A DNA stretch of 64,000 bases from Pyrenula massariospora. Taxonomy: Eukaryota; Ascomycota; Eurotiomycetes; Pyrenulales; Pyrenulaceae. Made by a program: the position numbers and the translations under genes. A model generated the notes under the pieces. The model was not told where the DNA came from. It saw only the letters and a program-made list of their open reading frames with translations, and ran no database searches. Of this stretch, positions 30,473-40,749 are shown piece by piece. How positions within the stretch are numbered: position 1 is the stretch's first letter; the number at the start of each line of letters is the position of its first letter. Location of the stretch: positions 248,001 to 312,000 of the forward strand of contig JAGFMI010000012.1 in NCBI GenBank assembly GCA_021030905.1, given 5' to 3'.

Positions 30473-32761
30473 ATGAAACGATTTGACGACTGTCTTCATT
30501 GTGTGATACAACTACCCAAAATAAACTTCTTTACAGTCATCACGCTGTTTTTCAGCATGATCGGCCTCCTCACGACGCCAGTGAGATGTTCTTTCTGGCC
30601 GAAACTTACTACCTTGTGCCTTGCAACCGCTGCATCCTATGTCGATGCTCCCACCATTTCTTCTTTTCTTTCCTTGCATCCCTCTCCACTTGTAAGTTTT
30701 GATACCCACCAAGATGTAGGAAACGCGCTGACATCTTGTAGCCGTACGACTCATTTCCATCAAGTCAACCGCCTGACGTACCTCATTCGCTTCCGTCAGA
30801 GCAAACACCGGGCAATGGCACCAACCCATGCTTACAACAATGTGACCCTACCCCTACCGGACTGCCCGAGATCACGAGCTTTTCACAGCTCCACAAGAAC
30901 ATTGGTCGCGGCGAAGATGCCGTTTTCAGGAACTGCGACAATCTTGACGTCGACTTCGACGATGGGATATCAATTCCGTACCGCTTCTGTCAGAGCGAGC
31001 TTTTGCAAGACAACCTGTGTTGCCACAAGGATGGAACTTGCAATAAGTCATGTCTCAAGTCGGTTATCCCGCAACAGGTCCCTGCAAGTGAAGAAACCTC
31101 CGAAGAGTCCGTTCTTGAAGAGAACACACTAATGAGCTGTATTAAATGGCTCCGGGACTTTGCAACATACGCATTTTGGCCATTCGTGCGAGAGCTAATA
31201 GTCGCATTTCCACGATGGCTCTGGTATCACTTCGCGAATTCAGCTCCGCCGTTCGTGGTTGAGTTGATAGTAGCCTTTCCGCGGTGGTTCTGGTACTTTT
31301 TAATAGACACCGCTTCACCAGTCATGTTCAGGCTGGTAACGGCCTTTCCAAAATGGTTTGCTGCACAATTTGCTGCACATTCTAGTGCACGTGAGGTTCT
31401 CATTGATACTCGTTGTGGATCTGCTTTTTATTCTCGTCGTCTATCATCTTTACGTGGTTCAGCGTCTTCAGAAGCGGCTTGCTGATGCCACTTCCGGACC
31501 AAGTACACCTTCGGATGGACATGATGATGACAGCGGAGATGGCAATCGAGGTGGAAAACGGCCAAGTTCCAGGGACGGTCAAGCCACTCACAGCCCAGCG
31601 CCAGCGGATAATACAGGACCTAGCACCAGTCAACCAGCAGCCAATGATCAAGCCGCAAACGATCATTCATCAGCTGTTGATGGTCAAGCTCCGGAAGACC
31701 ATTCGCCACCTGAAGAAGAACACTCCGCAGCTGACCATCGGGAACCTGCTGGTCAAGGCCCTCCGACCGACGAGTCTGAGAGGGCTAATGAGCCCAAACA
31801 GAGCCAAGCCGATCATGTCCACGCCAGGTCTGACAAGACAGAGGCTCAGGACATCCCCGCTAAAGAGAATGAAGGCTCTGCTTCTAACGAGGCTGAAGCC
31901 AAAGCGGATGTCCCGAGTATCGATCGCAGCGTGTCGACAGGTTCCGAGCAGGCTCTGGAGAATCCAAGACCAGGCTCTCCGGATGACAAGGTCGGTGACA
32001 TTTCCCAGGACGCCGCGTCGGATCATGGAAGCGAGGCCGGCACGCAAACGCCTGGCAGCCGTTCGGAAACTCCCTCCGTGGATGAAAGCAGGAGCAAGCA
32101 AGGTCGCAGGACTCCCAAGACGCAGATTTACAAGAGCCCTGCGGTCTTGATGCGGAATCGATACTCGGTTCTTGCTGCGGAAAGCGACTGCTCATCCGAT
32201 GAGGAGGTGGCTGATGACGAGCCCCTTCCTTCTTCCCATGCGCCCTCGTCCTCGGATCCTCAGCTTGTGGCTCCAGATGAACAGGCTGGTGCGTTCGAGA
32301 ACGTCCAGCCTGACATCCGGGTCACGCACGAAGACCTTTTGAGTACTGTTGAAAGCTTCAGAAATCAGATCAGATCTCATCATCTTGTAGATCTGCCATT
32401 TGAGACGATCAAAGTGCTCTCCAGAAAGGATTTCGAGCATATAGAGGCAAAGGAACCCGAGTGGAGAAGCGAGCACAAAGACCCACAGGCACGTCGCTTC
32501 GAGGGTCAATGGAACAAGCTTGGCCGTTCTCGCCGTCTTGCGGAGATGTCACACGACGAATTGGCAGAGCTCTTCCAAGGAGAGTTCGAATATCTCGATT
32601 CAAGGCAGCCAGTTTGGAGGCTTAAAAACAGCGATCCACTGGCAAGGAACTTCGTCGGTCGCTGGGATGACCGCGGCATGCCTCTGGAGTTGGCGGATTC
32701 ATGGAGGAGGAACCAAGATGAAGAGGACCAGTCCTCTGAGGAGCCTGAGCAGGGCCCTTAG
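30473..32761 (+). CDS. Gene C: membrane protein with AFPRW repeats and duplicated WR modules, frame anomalies
   Basis: Exon 1 (30473-30691, 73 codons, hydrophobic INFFTVITLFFSMIGLL) joins exon 2 at 30742 in phase 0 (50-bp intron: GTAAGT, CTGAC, TTGTAG). Exon 2 has a Cys-rich region (CHKDGTCNKSC) and three repeats around (L/F)xxAFP(R/K)W. The frame must then change by +1. A phase-compatible 127-bp intron 31336-31462 (GTAACG, TTCAG) would do this but removes the third repeat and an overlapping hydrophobic stretch (LILVVDLLFILVVYHLYVV) in the downstream frame; a one-base indel would keep both. From 31463 the frame is acidic and low-complexity to about 32300. Two WR modules follow (EHIEAKEPEWR..DPQARRFEGQW and EYLDSRQPVWR..DPLARNFVGRW), then TAG at 32759. 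The same frame stays coding-like to 32968. Related to B and, more distantly, A. Confidence 0.6.
32416..32700 (+). repeat. Two WR modules in gene C
   Basis: Two units of about 45 residues share the order acidic helix, PxWR, DPxARxF, W, G. The single unit in gene B (25679-25786) has the same order, linking the two genes. Confidence 0.7.
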
Positions 32762-32968
32762 AGCAAGGCTGACACACACTCTATTGTGTCGCAGCCGACT
32801 GCCTCACGAGTTCCTCCTCCCGTGCCATCTCCGAACGCACCGGAAACGCCGTCGACTGGTCGCGAGAATGACAACCAGCGTGCTCCCGTGCCCGTCCCAG
32901 ACGAGGACGGATTCACGCCGGTATCGCGCAGACGGCGGGCTAAACAGTCCCACCAGCGACACGAGTAG
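32762..32968 (+). other. Coding-like in-frame extension beyond the gene C stop
   Basis: Immediately after TAG the gene C frame stays open for 68 codons: a Pro-rich stretch followed by DEDGFTPVSRRRRAK and a stop at 32966-32968. A branch-like GCTGAC and a GTCGCAG acceptor-like site lie at 32768-32794, but no phase-compatible donor precedes them without deleting the second WR motif. Could be a former C-terminus, a readthrough extension, or the result of a base error in the TAG. Confidence 0.45.
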
Positions 32969-33616
32969 AGCGCGAATGGCAAGAAGGCAGATACCAGGAA
33001 TCGAAGCGAGGCAATGGAGCACGAGGACTTGGAACGCTGTTACCCAATTCTTACCTTTTGTCAACCCCTTCATCACCATTTTTCTACCAAGAAATTCATC
33101 TCTTATTACCCTCTCACCTCGATCATGACAACAGCTGGTTCACCAGTCTCTGCGTCTCCAATGCCTCCTCTGAGTATCTGCCTGCCTGAAGTGCGACTCT
33201 ACCGAAGCTCGGATCTTGTCGTCTCCATGAACGGACCTGCAAGGAAGGAACTGCGAATATCCTGACATCTGAATCGCTGCTTGCTCCATCTATCGTACCT
33301 CGGACATTGGCCAACTCTCCACCTCGTCACCGTTTGTCGGCTTGGATTCTCGTCAGCTGCTACTTTTCTCTCTTTTAGACATCTCGGCCTTCTTCTTGAC
33401 TACCGGTCAGCTCTTATCAGCACCCTCTTGATCTCCCCAGACTCTTATCCACACACTCCGCTGTACGACCTTTACATGCATATCCATTCCCTCCGTTAGC
33501 ACTCATCTACATCTGAGTCTACCTACCAGAGAGAAAAGGAAGAGGAGGAACACCAACAGCCCCTCAATCAATATGTTTCAAGAAGAAACATTTCTACATA
33601 ATTCATTCAGTCTAAT

Positions 33617-33674
33617 CCCGCGTGATGACACTGAACTGACTGACTCAAGCCGAGTTCTTTAGATCCGCGTCGGG
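33617..33674 (+). repeat. 58-bp direct repeat, copy 1
   Basis: Shares GACACTGAACTGACT and AGTTCTTTAGATCCGCGTCG with copy 2 at 33781-33838, with about a dozen differences, several of them C/T transitions. Confidence 0.8.
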
Positions 33675-33780
33675 ATGGCCTTATGAAGGAAGGAAAGAAG
33701 GAAGGAAGGAGGAGAAATACCCACAACCCCTCGCGCAACACGCCGAGGAATAACTCATACACAACCCGTTTGGTCCACTC

Positions 33781-33838
33781 CCGTGCGACGACACTGAACT
33801 GACTAAGAAGAGTCAAGTTCTTTAGATCCGCGTCGGGG
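33781..33838 (+). repeat. 58-bp direct repeat, copy 2
   Basis: Second copy, 164 bases after copy 1, same length and orientation. Confidence 0.8.
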
Positions 33839-33917
33839 GTAGACCTTTAAAGACCCTTGTCGGGTATGGAGGACTTGGTGCGGAGGACCCATTCCGTGGG
33901 GAACGATGGAGGGATGG

Positions 33918-34190
33918 GGGAATTGTGAAATTGGGATTGCACAGTACTACGGGTATTTGAGAAGGAGGAATCGATCTGGACTATGCATGATTTGATAGCC
34001 AGACACTGAGATGCGATCAGTTAGTGACTTGATGAAGACATTTCTCTGTGGGCAAGATTTTGTGGGCTGGAGGAATTGAATTGGTATTGTACCATAGGTA
34101 CTCAATGAGGAGGAACATGTTCACGCTCTGTATGATTAGCTGACCGAACATTGAGAGACATTCAGTCAGTCAGTGGTTCGATGTAGGAAG
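33918..34190 (+). repeat. Diverged tandem duplication of about 120-150 bp
   Basis: The segment from about 33920 (GGAATTG, ATTGCAC, GGAGGAA, ACACTGAGA, GATGAAG) recurs from about 34070 in the same order (GGAATTG, ATTGTAC, GGAGGAA, ACATTGAGA, GATGTAG) with many substitutions and small gaps. Confidence 0.55.
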
Positions 34191-34684
34191 GACCTCACAT
34201 ACAAAGAAATAGAAAAGAGATTCTTGCCTACCTTATGCTACTCTGTTCATCCTATCAGCCTATCGATCCCCGCGGCAGCCGTCTGCTACCTACTGCCATG
34301 AGACCTTTGGGGTGAGAGAGCATCCAGCAACGAGGCGAGCTTTGTAGAGCTCTTTACGAAAAGAGCATTGGCGGTCACCGCGGTATGGTTCGAGGAACGG
34401 GGCTTGTCACTGGCGTACGAAGATGACTTGGAATAAGGTACGGGCTGTGGCTCGAGTGCGTGGGGAATTTAGCCAGATAATATGATTGCGTTGACAGGTA
34501 CGATGATTTAGAACAGTCATCCGAGAACGTAAAATTTTTCATGTACGCTATGCTAGACAAAATGCTATCTCTATCCCTTCGAGAATGATGCAATGCAATT
34601 CCCTCCCAATATCCCAAAATCCGCGCCAAAGACACATTGTTAGACAAGGTCCAGCCTAATTCCAACCCATCTAGAAATGATATC

Positions 34685-36020
34685 CTACACCTTCTCCTTC
34701 CTTCCCACCTCCCCTCCCTTCTTTCTCTGCTTCTCGACCCTCTGAATCCACGCCTCCGCCCCAATCCCCCCAAACACCAGTCCAACCCCACCCCATTGGC
34801 CCTTGGTCAAGCTCTTCCCAAACCAGACTACACTTAGCAGCATCGTCAGCATCTTCCTTGTCACCGTCACTGTTACCAGCAGCAGACTGCTGAACTTGCT
34901 GAGTGTATAGAAGATAAAAACCTGCCCGATAGCGCCGCAGAGCGCGAAGCCGAGGACGTCGGTCAGGGCGGCGGCCGGGTGGCGAGAGAGGAAGGAGAGA
35001 GACGAGGAGAGTTCAAGTGTTGAGGTCTGGGAGGTAAGAAAGGGTGATAGGAGCGGATTGGACGTTGGGAGCAGGGGCGTGATGACGAGCCAGGACGCAG
35101 TCAGAAGCGTGGAGATTATGTTCTGTGCGACCATCATTTGTGGGCCGGTAAATTTGCCGTAGCGGGATGGGGAGGAGAAGACGTGATCTTGGATTGTGTT
35201 TGTGAGGCCATCGAAGAGGAGGTTGATGCCCAGGAGAGTGAGCCCGTAGAGGGTGCGGCCGGAGGTTGGTTTGCGGGTGGAGAGCTTTTTGGAGGTGGAG
35301 GGGTGGTAAAGGGTGAAGGTTGCCACGCCAAGGGTGACGGCGAGGACGACGGCGTATTTGTAGAGGGGGTAGCGTTTGCGAAAAAGGGTTATGTGGAGGA
35401 ACATGACCGGGAGGAGTTTGCAGGATTTTGCAAGGACAAAAGTCAAGTAGTCGACGTGGGCGAGGGACGCGTAGCCGAACGGGGAAGCGAGGGAGGAGGT
35501 TATGCTAACAAGGAGGAGGGGAAAGACAATGGCGGCTGTAGGGAAAATAGTGAGCGGCTTGTTGACAGGTGTTGTCGTGTAGAGGTAGATGGTGCCAATC
35601 AGTGAAGCCAGAGTAGATTGAATAGTATTGAGGACGACGGGGTATTGGAAGGTCTCTGTTTTAGGGTTTGGATTTGTGACGGACGGAGCGGTCGCTGGAT
35701 AGGCCGTTGTGGTTATGCGTTCTTGTAGGAGAGCCCAGAGAAGACTGTATCAGAATTAGTTGCGTCCAAAGGTATCCTCGAGAAGCTCACAAAGAAGCAT
35801 AGATGCCCCCCACGCAGTACATGAGCTGTATGATGCCAGGCTGGTGAGTCGCTGAAGCTGGGAGAGGTGGTCGCACGTCGCCATTGGGAACTTTGGACCT
35901 AGCGAGCTTCGCGCTCCCATTCTGCTGCGCGAATCGCATGTCAGGCGAGTCTGGTGGCTCTTGCATGATTTCACCAGAAGGTATCCTTTGCATGGGATTG
36001 ACCTGCTTCGTCCGCGCCAT
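34685..36020 (-). CDS. HUT1: UDP-galactose/nucleotide-sugar transporter, HUT1-like
   Basis: Exon 1 (36020-35791) and exon 2 (35744-34685) give 429 residues; the 46-bp intron has GTGAGC and ATACAG and splits a Phe codon. After a 55-residue polar tail comes IIQLMYCVGGIYASFLLWALLQE, the conserved first helix of Hut1 (SLC35B1 type), then TYPICAL helices including DYLTFVLAKSCKLLPVM, GLTLLGINLLFDGLTN and IGQVFIFYTLSKF, and the late motif TVTVTRKMLTMLLSVVWFG. About ten membrane segments and a Lys/Arg-rich C-tail. Hut1 is an ER membrane transporter implicated in nucleotide-sugar supply; the exact substrate here is inference. The Gly/Ala-rich minus strand makes the opposite strand open too. Confidence 0.92.
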
Positions 36021-36534
36021 GGACGTGCGGGGAAGGATCAATACAATAATAAAGGAGAGAAGTGGTTCTTAGAGCATGATCAGGTAAGGGAGAATCGAAA
36101 GAGTGTCCAGGCTCGGCAGCAGATAGCAGTCAGGACAAACAGCGATCGAAGCGAAGGTGTGCGAGAACAATTCGTTCAATTCAACAGACTGTCCAGATCA
36201 TCTCCAACATCTGCAGGGCTGAGCCAAGATTTTCCGCTCCAGGGTCCCGCAGGCGATCCGCAACCCTAAATCCTGCTGCTCCGGACTCTACAATGCCTCT
36301 CGTTAGACTCCTCACCCAGGCCTATTCTTTTCTTATCTTATCTTTGATACCGCGACGATTAAATTAAGTTTTGAATGTTAAGCCCAAAAGTCATGGTCTT
36401 GGTGAATCAGTTTGGTTGCATTGCTCGACTATCTACAATGAAAGGCAGAAAGAGACATAGGACGCGTTAGAAACGTTCTAAAGACGTTTTATACAACACT
36501 CTCGGATCATTACGTTCTTTAGAATTGCTTCTCA
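36021..36534. other. Upstream region of HUT1-like gene
   Basis: 514 bases with no gene recognised, between the HUT1-like start and the rhodopsin-like stop. Confidence 0.5.
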
Positions 36535-37985
36535 CTATATATCAGACTGCATTCGATGGTACGTGTAATGCTCGTCCACCACAAAGTGACTCTCCATCAA
36601 GATCCCATTCTGAGGAGCATCCAAAGGCCAGTTTGGATGCAGACCTTCGGCGCGCGTTGAGTGATTTGAGATCGAACTGCCAGGGATCTCCCGTCTGGTC
36701 AGCTTCTCGCGGTCAACATCAGAAGCCAAGCCATCGACCGCGTTTGGCGAGGTATTTGAGCCGAGTGAAGTAAGCGAGCGTATGCTGGTAAGGATGCGTT
36801 CCGGGAGGCGGTAGCTAAGAACAGGTCGAAGTGTGGGCAGAGAAGCAGCGATAGCCCCAACGCCCGCTTCCACGTAGCTCCATACTATGTAATTTGTTTG
36901 GCGACCTTGATAGAGCATTAGCCTGATCATAGCGGGATCTTGCCGCGAACAATACCTCGAACATCATAACAGGGCATAGTATTGGGTTCTGAAGCACGCC
37001 TTGGTCATCCTTTCAAACTCTATCAGTAAGGCATGCTAACTCACCGATTAGATATTCAACAAGAATGACGGCTCTGGCTACAGCTGCCGCCGTTGAGCTA
37101 GAGTTTTGTTAGCGCTTTTTTGACCATCCCAGGCTAGGTTTTTGACAGGTCAATTACGCACATATAACCCAAAGTGAATACAACCACCAGTCCAACCTTC
37201 TGAGAGGGAGACGTGTGAAGTTTCCAGATAATGGGCAGCGGAATCGTGAGAACTAGTAGGTCTGTTACAACATCGGAGACGGCATGACCGAGCATGATCT
37301 GTCTGTAATCCAGGCAGTGCTTCCTTATACTGTCTGGGGCGGCCCAGAGCCATCCGGGGTTGCTTCCGCATTCAAAGAGATTCGCGAAAAAGAAAGCGAC
37401 TGTCCACACTACTACCAAGATGATTGATGTGATCGAGACGATGTCGAATACTTTTCCAAAGAAGAGGCGTCTAAAAAGTAGCAGAACACTCAATTTAAAG
37501 GTACCAATTGCCACAATTGATATCATTTGCGATATGTAACTAAGCTGAACGGATGTTTAGAATCGGGATATTTTCAAATCGTCGGACAGCATCTGACCTT
37601 GGAAATATCGGGCTCGTGCCATGTGATCACCATATCGCCTGTTTTTGGATCTGCTTGGGTGTGTGTGCCGATTGTCCCTCGTGCAGTGCCTACGACTCCG
37701 ATCAGCGAAATACGCGAAGGGTCACTATGTGCAGTAACTAACCGATAATCACCACCACCGCCATGGCCCAAACAAGTAGCTACGTTGCAGGTGTCATGTC
37801 AATGTCCATCATCCTCAGCGGGTGGGAAAGGCCAAACGCACCGTAGAGATAAAAATTAACAAGTCGTCAAAGCCGAGGGATAGCTTCTTAACTCTTCGCA
37901 CACTGAAACGTAGACCAAGCGTAGCTGCGGTCGCAACGACGAGGGTACCGGCCACCGCGTAACAGCCCGCTTGATTTGGCGACAT
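36535..37985 (-). CDS. Fungal rhodopsin-domain (PTH11-related) seven-helix protein
   Basis: Seven exons assembled by hand: 37985-37842, 37779-37743, 37689-37598, 37544-37162, 37097-37045, 36988-36956 and 36884-36535. All phases agree and give 363 residues. Introns are 53-71 bp. Key blocks of the fungal rhodopsin family appear in order: RRVKKLSLGFDDLLIFIS, LLVWAMAVVVIIG, LSYISQMISIVAIGTFKLSV, LLLFRRLF, VVVWTVAFFFANLFECG, DVVTDLLVLTIPLPIIWKLH, VGLVVVFTLGY, ARAVILVEYL and VWSYVEAGVGAIAASLPTLRP. The C-tail is polar. Such proteins are plasma-membrane candidates for receptors; no Cys-rich CFEM domain is present. The two smallest exons (37 and 33 bases) make this gene easy to misannotate. Confidence 0.85.
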
Positions 37986-40083
37986 GACGGGATATGAGAA
38001 TGAGATAGAATAACAAAATCACGATTGAGACTTGGAGAGCGCTCCAATAATCGCGACAGCTGGCGATTCTTGCATTGCGAAATTACAGTGCTTTGCGGTC
38101 GACCGGGCAAACTAGAATCAGAGCACGAAGATATAGACAGGTAATTTCTATTATGCAGCTTGAATTGGGGTGATTGGGCGCCAGACATATACTTGACAGC
38201 ATGTTCTGCAACTGCCACTACCGTAGATCGCTCGTGACTAGTGACAACATAACCTTGCTGAAGTCTCACTCCAACGAACCTCTGGGACGGCATACCATAT
38301 ACGGTATAGGAACGCTGTCAGGATGCAGTCGTGCTTGGGCTGGTGATCAGGTCTTTACTAGGAGCTCCCATTTACCTAAAGTAGTGACCTAAAATCGGAT
38401 CTTAGAATCGGACCTTAAAATTGGAACTTGCATTCCCTCGATGTCGGCTGGTGATGCTGTAGGATTGGGTGTGGCAGCAGCCTCCTCAAGCCACGGGGGG
38501 CGCCATCTCATGCTCCAGGCCATCGTGCAACGGGGGCAACGTTGCCCGCACATTGATCATCTGCATATTAGCACAGCCTCTCTTGGGGCCATCAATTAGA
38601 TCATCAGGGCAGTTCAGGGACGAACCTGACTAGACACAGATCAAGGTTAGCTGCGCCACCCCAGATACTATCCGAAAGACCTGCATTTTGTTTCATAGCG
38701 AACCGTGTCCTCGGTCTGGCCATTTGGCTTCGAACCCGTCTTCCGCGGTCCTGCCCACCAAAGATAAGATCCCGCCCGTCTAGAAGATTTACTTTTTCTC
38801 AGACTGACAGACAAATGCCCGCCTACGCAAGCGGTTGCTCGACTCTTCCAATCATGATCAGCTTTGCTACGGGGGCCCGCATGTGTGATCTTAAACTTGA
38901 TCTTCTGAAGCGGAAGTGCCGGATTTACTAGATCCAGTTACTTTGTGAGAAGTGGGCTGAGCCGGCGGACGGCACCACTTAGGCGGGCCGCCGCGGGGCC
39001 CCTCTGAACGCAATTGTGATCTACGGGCCGTTCCTGGGGCACGCGATTGAATGTGGTTCCCAGTCGGTCCATCGATCGCGCGAAGCAGGACTTCTGTTGC
39101 AAAGTTTCGTACGACCTCAAGATCTATCACCTCGCTGGATGCAATCTTGCAAAATCAAATACTCTCCCCGAGAAGAGCAGCCTATCGCGTGGTAACCGAT
39201 TCACCGGCTGGTCCACCGCCCCTGCCACCAAGTATCCAACACACACCTAGTGAATAGTATTCGACGCAACTCCACGAACATATGATTCGTTCAGTCATTT
39301 CGCTGATAACCCTTTGACCGCAGATTTGTCCGAAGATTTACATTCTAAATTTCAGCAAGAACGTCTTTAACAATTCCAACTGACTTCCGCTCGCAGTATC
39401 TGTTTTACTAAGAACTAACCCAGTCCTCATCTTCAAAGCCGCGTAAAATTCTTAGATTCAAAATACTTATACGATGGCATTCTATCCCAGAAGCTCACCA
39501 CGCTGCTCCCTAATAAATCTCATACAGGTTATGCTCGGCGTCCGGCCGCGGGCAGGAGACTGGGCTCGGGAAACTTCCTCGTAGATCTGATCAACTATCC
39601 CTTCGCATTAGTATAAGCCGGCAACGTTTCTGGTTCTACATTCCTGAGGCTTGCGGATGATTTGTGGTCCTTTAGTCATCTCCACATATACTCATGTACT
39701 CTCGGAAGCTCCGCTGCAATAAAATAAGCAAACTGAATGGGTTACTTGATTGGGCGACATCGAATCACTCGTGATGTGCCTTGGAGATGAACATAGATGC
39801 CTGAAACTCGAGTCTTCAGTTGCTGTCTAAGAATATCGATGCTTAGGAGACATTGCCTCCTTGATTTCCTTTTTCAATTTCGTATAGGAGGTTGGGCTTT
39901 CGCGAAGCGAGAAAATCGTTGCGCCTTGTCCATAGTAGCTCTTCTATATATAGTTCACTTCCTCTCAGTGTGCAATCCCTTATACTCAAACTTGCATCCA
40001 TCGCGATTGATCTCTTGGATGATAGCCGTGCTATCTGGTGCCTTTTGGACCTATCCTAGGATCAGTCAATATTCAGAATCACC
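37986..40083. other. 2.1 kb gene-poor gap
   Basis: No convincing gene. Perfect 14-bp palindrome GGGCAACGTTGCCC at 38534-38547. A minus-strand open frame at 39130-38891 has no family signature. A TATA-like CTATATATAG is at 39944-39953, upstream of the small secreted ORF. Confidence 0.5.
39944..39953 (+). promoter_or_regulatory. TATA-like box
   Basis: CTATATATAG, about 130 bases before the ATG at 40084, followed by pyrimidine-rich sequence. Confidence 0.45.
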
Positions 40084-40464
40084 ATGAAGTCCCGCATATT
40101 GCTTGCTACCTATTTGTCTCTCCTACAGAGAATTTCTGCAGGTCCAGATCAATGTCACCTATCGGGCTATGAGTTACCCACACATGACGAGTGGCAGGCT
40201 GTGTTGAACGACATTTACTATTCCAAGGCGCGACGAAATGGTCCCCATCACGCTCATACTCTAAAAGAGGCAGATGCGCCTTCCAGACTGCTCAAGGTAT
40301 TTGTAGGGCTGGTTTCAACAACGTCTCGGCTCCGTGAAAGTATTTTTCCCCTCTACTGGGCTAGTCAGACGCAGGCTTGTGAAGCACGCGGCACCTGGAA
40401 GGGCCATCCCAAACTTGGCACGACTCACTCGTGTCTAGATAAGGCGTTTCAATGGTCTTATTGA
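40084..40464 (+). CDS. Candidate small secreted protein
   Basis: 126 codons from ATG at 40084. The start MKSRILLATYLSLLQRISA looks like a signal peptide with cleavage before GPDQC. The mature part has three Cys, is His/Arg-rich and shows no known domain. A GTATTT donor-like site follows SRLLK, so the C-terminal half could be intronic. Size, signal and TATA-like box fit an effector-like or antimicrobial small secreted protein, but there is no direct evidence of expression. Confidence 0.4.
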   Translation: MKSRILLATYLSLLQRISAGPDQCHLSGYELPTHDEWQAVLNDIYYSKARRNGPHHAHTLKEADAPSRLLKVFVGLVSTTSRLRESIFPLYWASQTQACEARGTWKGHPKLGTTHSCLDKAFQWSY

Positions 40465-40749
40465 TCTCCCATTGCTTTGTGTCAGAAAGCCCGCAAGTCT
40501 TCTTGGTGAAAATCAAAAATTCAAAGAGATGACCTTGAGGATGTAGGACTGGGCAGAGCTTAGCTGCCTGGCGTGTCTGCAGGTTCAGCCACTAGATGAC
40601 CTTGTCGTCTTGCAGGGTACACAACCTAAGCGGCCAATGTTGACCTTGGCTTCCAACACCCTCTTTTTTTACACATTTTTTGCGACAATTCACCAGGTGT
40701 CTGTAAATGAATTTTCGGTATTTGATCGTCCCATTACTAAATTGCAGAG

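Larger units (their letters stand above)
32969..34684. other. 1.7 kb repeat-bearing convergent gap
   Basis: No gene recognised. Contains a 58-bp direct repeat pair, a GGAA-type microsatellite at 33685-33715 and a diverged tandem duplication at about 33920-34190. Confidence 0.55.

Noticed and set aside
35138-35605. Plus-strand Gly/Glu-rich frame opposite HUT1
   Set aside because: Antisense shadow of hydrophobic codons in the HUT1-like transporter.
38715-38760. tRNA gene suggested by a GGGTTCGAAGCC box on the minus strand
   Set aside because: The flanking bases do not form a T-stem and no A-box or acceptor stem can be drawn.
38891-39130. Minus-strand 79-codon frame in the gap after the rhodopsin gene
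   Set aside because: Looks polar and plausible but has no family match that I can name and no flanking exons.
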